DNA from: Thiobacillus denitrificans
GTDB lineage: Bacteria; Pseudomonadota; Gammaproteobacteria; Burkholderiales; Thiobacillaceae
Direction: 5' to 3'
Length of the DNA: 53,087 nt
Assembly: GCA_002424845.1 (NCBI GenBank)
Contig: DILD01000013.1
Coordinates: forward strand, 1-53,087
In this document: piece after piece, positions 51,909 through 53,087 of the stretch
How positions within the stretch are numbered: position 1 is the stretch's first letter
Layout of the letters: each line of letters begins with the position of its first letter
Translations under genes and position numbers: made by a program
The notes under the pieces: generated by a model
Databases searched by the model: none
Told to the model about the DNA's origin: nothing
Seen by the model: the letters and a program-made list of their open reading frames with translations, nothing else

Positions 51909-53026
51909 AGAAAGCAGGAATGGTGGCCGTGCTGGCCGCTGCGGTGGCGGCAGGCGGCTGGTGGTGGATCACGCGCGACAGGACGGCCGAGCCGCAATAC
52001 CGCACCGAGATCGTGGACCGCGGCGACATCCGCGCCGAGGTGTCGGCCAACGGCACGCTCAACCCGGTGACGCTGGTCAATGTCGGTACCCAGGTGTCGG
52101 GCACGGTGCGGCGCATCGAAGCGGATTTCAATCAGCAGGTGAAGGCCGGGCAGATTCTCGCCGAGCTCGACGCGGCGCTGTTCCAGGCGGCGCTGGCGCA
52201 AAGCAGCGCCAATCTGGCCAACGCGCAGGCGCAGCTCGCGCTGGCCGAGGCCAACGCCACGCGCATGCAGACGCTGTTCGAGCAGGAATACGTATCGCGG
52301 CAGGAGCTCGACCAGACACGGGCGGCACGCGAGCAGGCGATGGCGCAGGTGCGGGTGGCGCGCGCGCAGGTGACGCGCGACCAGACCAACCTGGGCTTCA
52401 CGGTGATCCGTTCGCCGGTCGACGGCACTGTGATCAACCGCCAGGTCGACGTCGGCCAGACCGTGGCGGCGAGCTTCCAGACGCCGACGCTGTTCCAGAT
52501 CGGCAAGGACCTGACGCAGATGCAGATCGATTCCACCGTGTCGGAGGCCGACATCGGCCAGATCAGAGTGGGGCAGCCGGTGAAGTTCCGCGTCGATGCG
52601 TTTCCCGATGCCGAATACAGCGGTGCGGTGCGGCAGGTGCGGCTGAACGCCACGACCGAGCAGAATGTCGTCACCTACAACGTGGTGGTCAATGTCGCCA
52701 ATCCGGACCTCGCCCTGATGCCGGGAATGACCGCCAATCTGCGGGTTGAGGTCGAAACCCGTCTTAACGTGCTGCGGGTGCCGACCGCGGCGCTGCGCTT
52801 CCGCCCACAGACGGACAACGGCACCGGCGGCAGCAAGCCGCGCGGCGCGGCGGTGCATGTTCTGGTCGACGGCAAACCGGTGCGGGTGGCCGTCAAGACC
52901 GGCATCAGCGACAAGGCGTACACCGAAATCATCTCGGGTGAGCTGAAACCGGGCGACCCGGTGATTCTGGCCGATCTGGCAGCGAAGGCGGGCGCGGGTG
53001 GCCTGCCGCGCGGGCGCCTGTTCTGA
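51905..53026 (+). CDS. macA: MacA-like periplasmic adaptor protein (HlyD family)
   Basis: 373 residues. An N-terminal anchor (about 5-22), barrel-sandwich halves (VEVSANGTLNPVTLVNVGTQ-type region around 45-95 and LGFTVIRSPVDGTVINRQVD around 165-185) and the intervening alpha-hairpin coiled coil rich in Ala/Gln. The closing region LMPGMTANLRVEVETR is typical of MacA. It links the MacB pump to the outer-membrane channel. The stop overlaps the macB ATG (TGATG). Confidence 0.88.
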   Translation: MKKAGMVAVLAAAVAAGGWWWITRDRTAEPQYRTEIVDRGDIRAEVSANGTLNPVTLVNVGTQVSGTVRRIEADFNQQVKAGQILAELDAALFQAALAQSSANLANAQAQLALAEANATRMQTLFEQEYVSRQELDQTRAAREQAMAQVRVARAQVTRDQTNLGFTVIRSPVDGTVINRQVDVGQTVAASFQTPTLFQIGKDLTQMQIDSTVSEADIGQIRVGQPVKFRVDAFPDAEYSGAVRQVRLNATTEQNVVTYNVVVNVANPDLALMPGMTANLRVEVETRLNVLRVPTAALRFRPQTDNGTGGSKPRGAAVHVLVDGKPVRVAVKTGISDKAYTEIISGELKPGDPVILADLAAKAGAGGLPRGRLF

Positions 53027-53087
53027 TGGCCCAGCCGGGCAAGCCGCTGATCGAGGTGGTGAATCTCGAGAAGGATTATCCGACCGG
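53026..53087 (+). CDS. macB: MacB-like ABC exporter, N-terminal start only
   Basis: The ATG at 53026 overlaps the adaptor stop. Twenty codons are visible (MAQPGKPLIEVVNLEKDYPT), matching the ATPase-domain start of MacB/LolD-type transporters; the remainder lies beyond the window. The call rests on the MacA-like neighbour and this short segment. Confidence 0.7.
   Translation, partial: MAQPGKPLIEVVNLEKDYPT

Overview
The window is a 53 kb piece of a GC-rich proteobacterial chromosome. Gene content and order point to a betaproteobacterium, probably a respiratory one of the Nitrosomonadales type. The supporting blocks are bioBFHCD; a coxBA / small assembly protein / ctaG / coxC / surf1 / ctaA / ctaB oxidase block; ccoNOQP-ccoG-fixH-ccoS; rpoH next to ftsXEY; and an M16 peptidase pair followed by rsmD-coaD-fdx. 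This assignment is inference from gene order, not a database match. No tRNA, rRNA, IS element, integrase or CRISPR array was found. Coding is dense, and most junctions are 4-bp ATGA or GTGA overlaps.

Layout. (1) 1-548: 3' end of lipA. (2) 549-851: the only gene-free stretch over 300 bp, a GC-rich spacer with a possible promoter and structured leader. (3) 852-12328: an accessory signalling island on the + strand. It holds a TonB-dependent receptor, a YfiR-like periplasmic protein, a CHASE8/PAS histidine kinase, a Cache-type histidine kinase, a flavodiiron/ODP-like di-iron protein, a cytosolic kinase with no sensor domain, a double-receiver protein, a REC-PAS-GGDEF diguanylate cyclase and a broken fourth receiver gene. 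Two unannotated mini-ORFs sit in the junctions. (4) 15360-12389, minus strand: MazG-like pyrophosphohydrolase, thioredoxin-fold [2Fe-2S] protein, alpha/beta hydrolase and a NodIJ-type ABC exporter. (5) 15494-17714: aroB and a dGTPase-like gene. (6) 17764-18980: comF and a divergent small membrane protein. (7) 19083-23615: bioB-bioF-bioH-bioC-bioD. (8) 23745-33791: an A-type cytochrome c oxidase with its assembly and heme A synthesis genes, then an Rrf2 regulator and SCO. (9) 33914-39885: a cbb3 oxidase with maturation genes and a 35-residue membrane peptide. (10) 40794-39949: rpoH behind a CIRCE operator. (11) 43446-40878: ftsY-ftsE-ftsX. (12) 43542-47518: two M16 peptidases, rsmD, coaD and a ferredoxin. 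(13) 49503-47539: a dynamin-like GTPase. (14) mutM, and divergently a TolC-like / MacA-like / MacB-like exporter that runs off the end.

How the genes fit together. The island at 852-12328 looks like one c-di-GMP-linked sensory circuit: outer-membrane uptake or sensing, a periplasmic YfiR relay, three kinases with near-identical catalytic cores, and a diguanylate cyclase as output. The di-iron protein is a plausible O2/NO/redox input for the sensorless kinase. The respiratory block provides a low-affinity A-type oxidase and a high-affinity cbb3 oxidase side by side. The A-type enzyme is odd: subunit I lacks the K-channel lysine, subunit II lacks the K-channel entrance glutamate, and a separate protein made only of a canonical subunit II membrane domain is encoded just upstream.
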